From VRUE01 sp035556755 (GTDB lineage Bacteria; Actinomycetota; Thermoleophilia; Solirubrobacterales; 70-9): a DNA stretch of 41,633 nt. Both the position numbers and the translations under genes were made by a program. The notes below the pieces were generated by a model. That model saw nothing but the letters and a program-made list of their open reading frames with translations. It was not told the DNA's origin and did no database searches. The stretch lies in assembly GCA_035556755.1 (NCBI GenBank), contig DATMEP010000152.1, positions 1 to 41,633 on the forward strand. Reading direction: 5' to 3'. Every line of letters begins with the position of its first letter. Within the stretch, counting starts at the first letter, position 1. Of the stretch, positions 39,745-41,633 are shown piece after piece.

Positions 39745-40746
39745 ATGGGCAGAGGCTTGAAGATCGCGATCGCGGTGCTGGTGGCGCTGGCGCTGCTGGT
39801 CGGCCTCAACGCCGTGGTTACCGGCAAGGAAACGAAGAGCGCCGACGTGACGTTCCCGGGCGGCAGGATCGTCAGCCTTCCCGGCGGCGACCTGCAGGTC
39901 ATCGACAGGGGCCCCCGCGACGCTCCCCCGATCGTCCTCGTCCACTGCTTCACCTGCTCGATGGAGTGGTGGAAGGGCATGATCCCCCGCCTGCAGCGCG
40001 AGCATCGCGTCGTCGCCGTCGACCTGCTCGGCCACGGCGGCTCGGAGAAGCCCGGCTCGGGTTACTCGATGGAAAACCAGGCGGATCTCATCGCTCAGGT
40101 GCTGGGCAGGCTCGGCGTGCGCGACGCCGAGGTCGTCGGCCACTCGCTCGGAGGCCCGATCTCGATTGCCCTTGCCGAGCAGTCGCCGCAGCTCGTCGAC
40201 CGGCTGGTGATCATCGACAGCATTCCCGACACCAGCTACGGCGACGTGGGATTCATCGGGGAGCTGCCCTTCAAGCCGGTGATGGGCGAGACGCTGTGGA
40301 GGGTCAAGCCGGACTTCGCGATCGGCGACGGCCTCGAGGTCGCGTTCGCGCCGGGCTTCCCGGTTCCGGACGGGTTCGTCGAGAACGTGAAGCAGATGAC
40401 CTACAGCTCCTACTCCGGCTCCCACGACGGGTTCGACGAGTACACCGGCGAGACGCCGCTTCCGGAGCGCGCCGGCGCGACGGGCAAGCCGGTGCTGGCG
40501 ATCATGGGCGCCGAGGAGCAGATCGCCGACGACCCCCGCGCCGCGCTGGCCGCCTACCGCGCAGCCGGGGCGAAAACCGAGCTCATCAGCGGAGCCGGAC
40601 ACTCGCCGAACGTCGAGATGCCGGCCCTGACCGCGGGCCTCGTCCTCTCTTTCGCGGCGACTAAAAAGCCTGCAAATCGGGTAAAAAACAGGAATGGCAT
40701 GCAACGCCGATTGCAGGATCGAGATACCGTCCGAGGGCCATCCTAG
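39745..40746 (+). CDS. Membrane-anchored alpha/beta hydrolase
   Basis: 333 residues. One N-terminal TM helix or uncleaved signal (IAIAVLVALALLVGLNAVV, 7-25), then an alpha/beta hydrolase domain: IVLVHCFTCSMEWW (oxyanion strand), nucleophile elbow VVGHSLGGPIS (Ser about 136), DLLGHGGSEKP and catalytic His in GAGHSPNVE (about 295). The substrate is unknown. The last 25 residues (KKPANRVKNRNG onward) are basic and come from a locally AT-rich stretch, so the true protein may recently have gained or lost its natural stop. Confidence 0.85.
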   Translation: MGRGLKIAIAVLVALALLVGLNAVVTGKETKSADVTFPGGRIVSLPGGDLQVIDRGPRDAPPIVLVHCFTCSMEWWKGMIPRLQREHRVVAVDLLGHGGSEKPGSGYSMENQADLIAQVLGRLGVRDAEVVGHSLGGPISIALAEQSPQLVDRLVIIDSIPDTSYGDVGFIGELPFKPVMGETLWRVKPDFAIGDGLEVAFAPGFPVPDGFVENVKQMTYSSYSGSHDGFDEYTGETPLPERAGATGKPVLAIMGAEEQIADDPRAALAAYRAAGAKTELISGAGHSPNVEMPALTAGLVLSFAATKKPANRVKNRNGMQRRLQDRDTVRGPS

Positions 40747-40757
40747 ATTACGAACCC

Positions 40758-40967
40758 ATGTTCGATTCTAAGCAAACACTCACAGAGCGGATGACCGACG
40801 CTGCCGACCTCGTAATCGACTTCGCCACCCTCGGCGAGTATGGCTTGGAGCCGGTCGATTGCGGCGCGCCTCCCCCCTGCCAGGCCCGCCGTCGCAGCGG
40901 CTCCCTGAGGAGCCGTGGGACGTGGAGCTCGGCGATCGACCGCTTCGCCGCGCACTCCGCCTCCTAG
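40758..40967 (+). CDS. Possible small protein, 69 aa, unknown
   Basis: ATG 40758 lies 8 bases after TAGATT, the same start arrangement as other genes here. The first 37 residues (MTDAADLVIDFATLGEYGLE within them) look like natural helical protein; the rest is Arg/Ser/Pro-rich and resembles out-of-frame sequence, so a frameshift near 40865 is possible. It sits between the hydrolase gene and the rRNA terminator. I recognise no family. Confidence 0.35.
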   Translation: MFDSKQTLTERMTDAADLVIDFATLGEYGLEPVDCGAPPPCQARRRSGSLRSRGTWSSAIDRFAAHSAS

Positions 40968-40999
40968 CGGGTTGCCGGCAACGGGTCCGGAACGACGAA

Positions 41000-41022
41000 G
41001 GGCCGCCCACAAGGGGCGGCCC
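41000..41022 (-). terminator. rRNA operon terminator hairpin
   Basis: GGGCCGCCC (41000-41008) and GGGCGGCCC (41014-41022) are a perfect 9-bp stem with a 5-base loop, 12 bases after the 5S 3' end in the transcript direction, followed by TTCGTCGTT. It also could stop plus-strand transcripts from the hydrolase side. Confidence 0.8.
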
Positions 41023-41033
41023 AGAGTCAAGAA

Positions 41034-41148
41034 CCGGCGGCGACCTACTCTCCCAGGAGGTTGCCCTCCAAGTACCATCGGCGCTGAGGGGCTTAACTGC
41101 TCTGTTCGGAATGGGAAGAGGTGTTTCCCCCTCGCTATGCGCCACCGG
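41034..41148 (-). rRNA. rrf: 5S ribosomal RNA
   Basis: The reverse complement has the conserved 5S segments: GGTGGCGCATAGCG near the 5' end, CCCATTCCGAACAGAGCAG (loop C/helix III region), GATGGTACTTGGAGGGCAA and GGGAGAGTAGGTCGCCGCC at the 3' end. The termini pair (CCGGTGGC with GCCGCCGG). Length about 115; ends are accurate to a few bases. Confidence 0.95.
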
Positions 41149-41213
41149 AAATTTTTCGAGACCGCGCCCCGGTGGAGCTTGAAAACTGCACAAGGCAATG
41201 GGTAAAAATATCC

Positions 41214-41633
<420 letters not shown>

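Overview
The window looks like chromosome of a high-GC actinobacterium, most likely class Thermoleophilia (Solirubrobacterales/Gaiellales type). I infer this from the strongly GC-biased third positions, many GTG/TTG starts, -10 boxes of the TANNNT type placed directly against start codons, and family content: an RsiG-GarA-FtsR cluster, WS/DGAT acyltransferase, short HisG with HisZ, and MurA with Asp in place of the catalytic Cys. No taxonomic search was possible.

Left edge (1 to about 2560, minus strand): a run of small genes laid out like the structural module of a filamentous phage (inovirus). The order is a small beta-rich candidate ssDNA-binding protein, a signal-peptide/TM protein, a 29-residue TM peptide, a small TM protein, a 72-residue coat-like preprotein, then a cysteine-containing secreted protein that runs off the window. 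A perfect 11-bp inverted repeat sits in front of the module. The assembly ATPase and replication protein are not visible, so the prophage call is an inference.

2.6-13.5 kb: housekeeping and lipid genes in short units. These are a thiolase-SDR-methyltransferase operon, ccdA, a cupin, a CrtA-like protein, dinB, WS/DGAT coupled to glutamine-dependent nadE, a hotdog thioesterase and an HTH/membrane protein. The last carries an 83-bp repeat inside its coding sequence.

13.6-19.6 kb (minus): an operon rsiG-garA-ftsR-SRPBCC-AGPS behind a clear TTGAAC/TATAAT promoter with an inverted repeat over the -35. Upstream lie pgsA-like and proS.

19.7-31.6 kb (minus): a 123-bp hairpin element, then ispG-rseP-dxr-cdsA-uppS-frr-pyrH-tsf-rpsB (isoprenoid, envelope and translation genes, mostly with 4-bp overlaps). 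Next come rluA-like, lspA, yggT, proC, sepF and yggS (division-cluster tail). The second copy of the 83-bp repeat lies in frame in the rpsB tail.

31.6-39.7 kb (minus): a CCA-type nucleotidyltransferase and a histidine operon (hisZ-hisG-hisD-hisB-hisH-hisA-hisF, listed in transcription order), preceded by murA. Right edge: a plus-strand alpha/beta hydrolase and a small ORF, then the 3' end of an rRNA operon (23S 3' part and 5S) on the minus strand with a strong terminator. There is no gene-free stretch above 300 bases.
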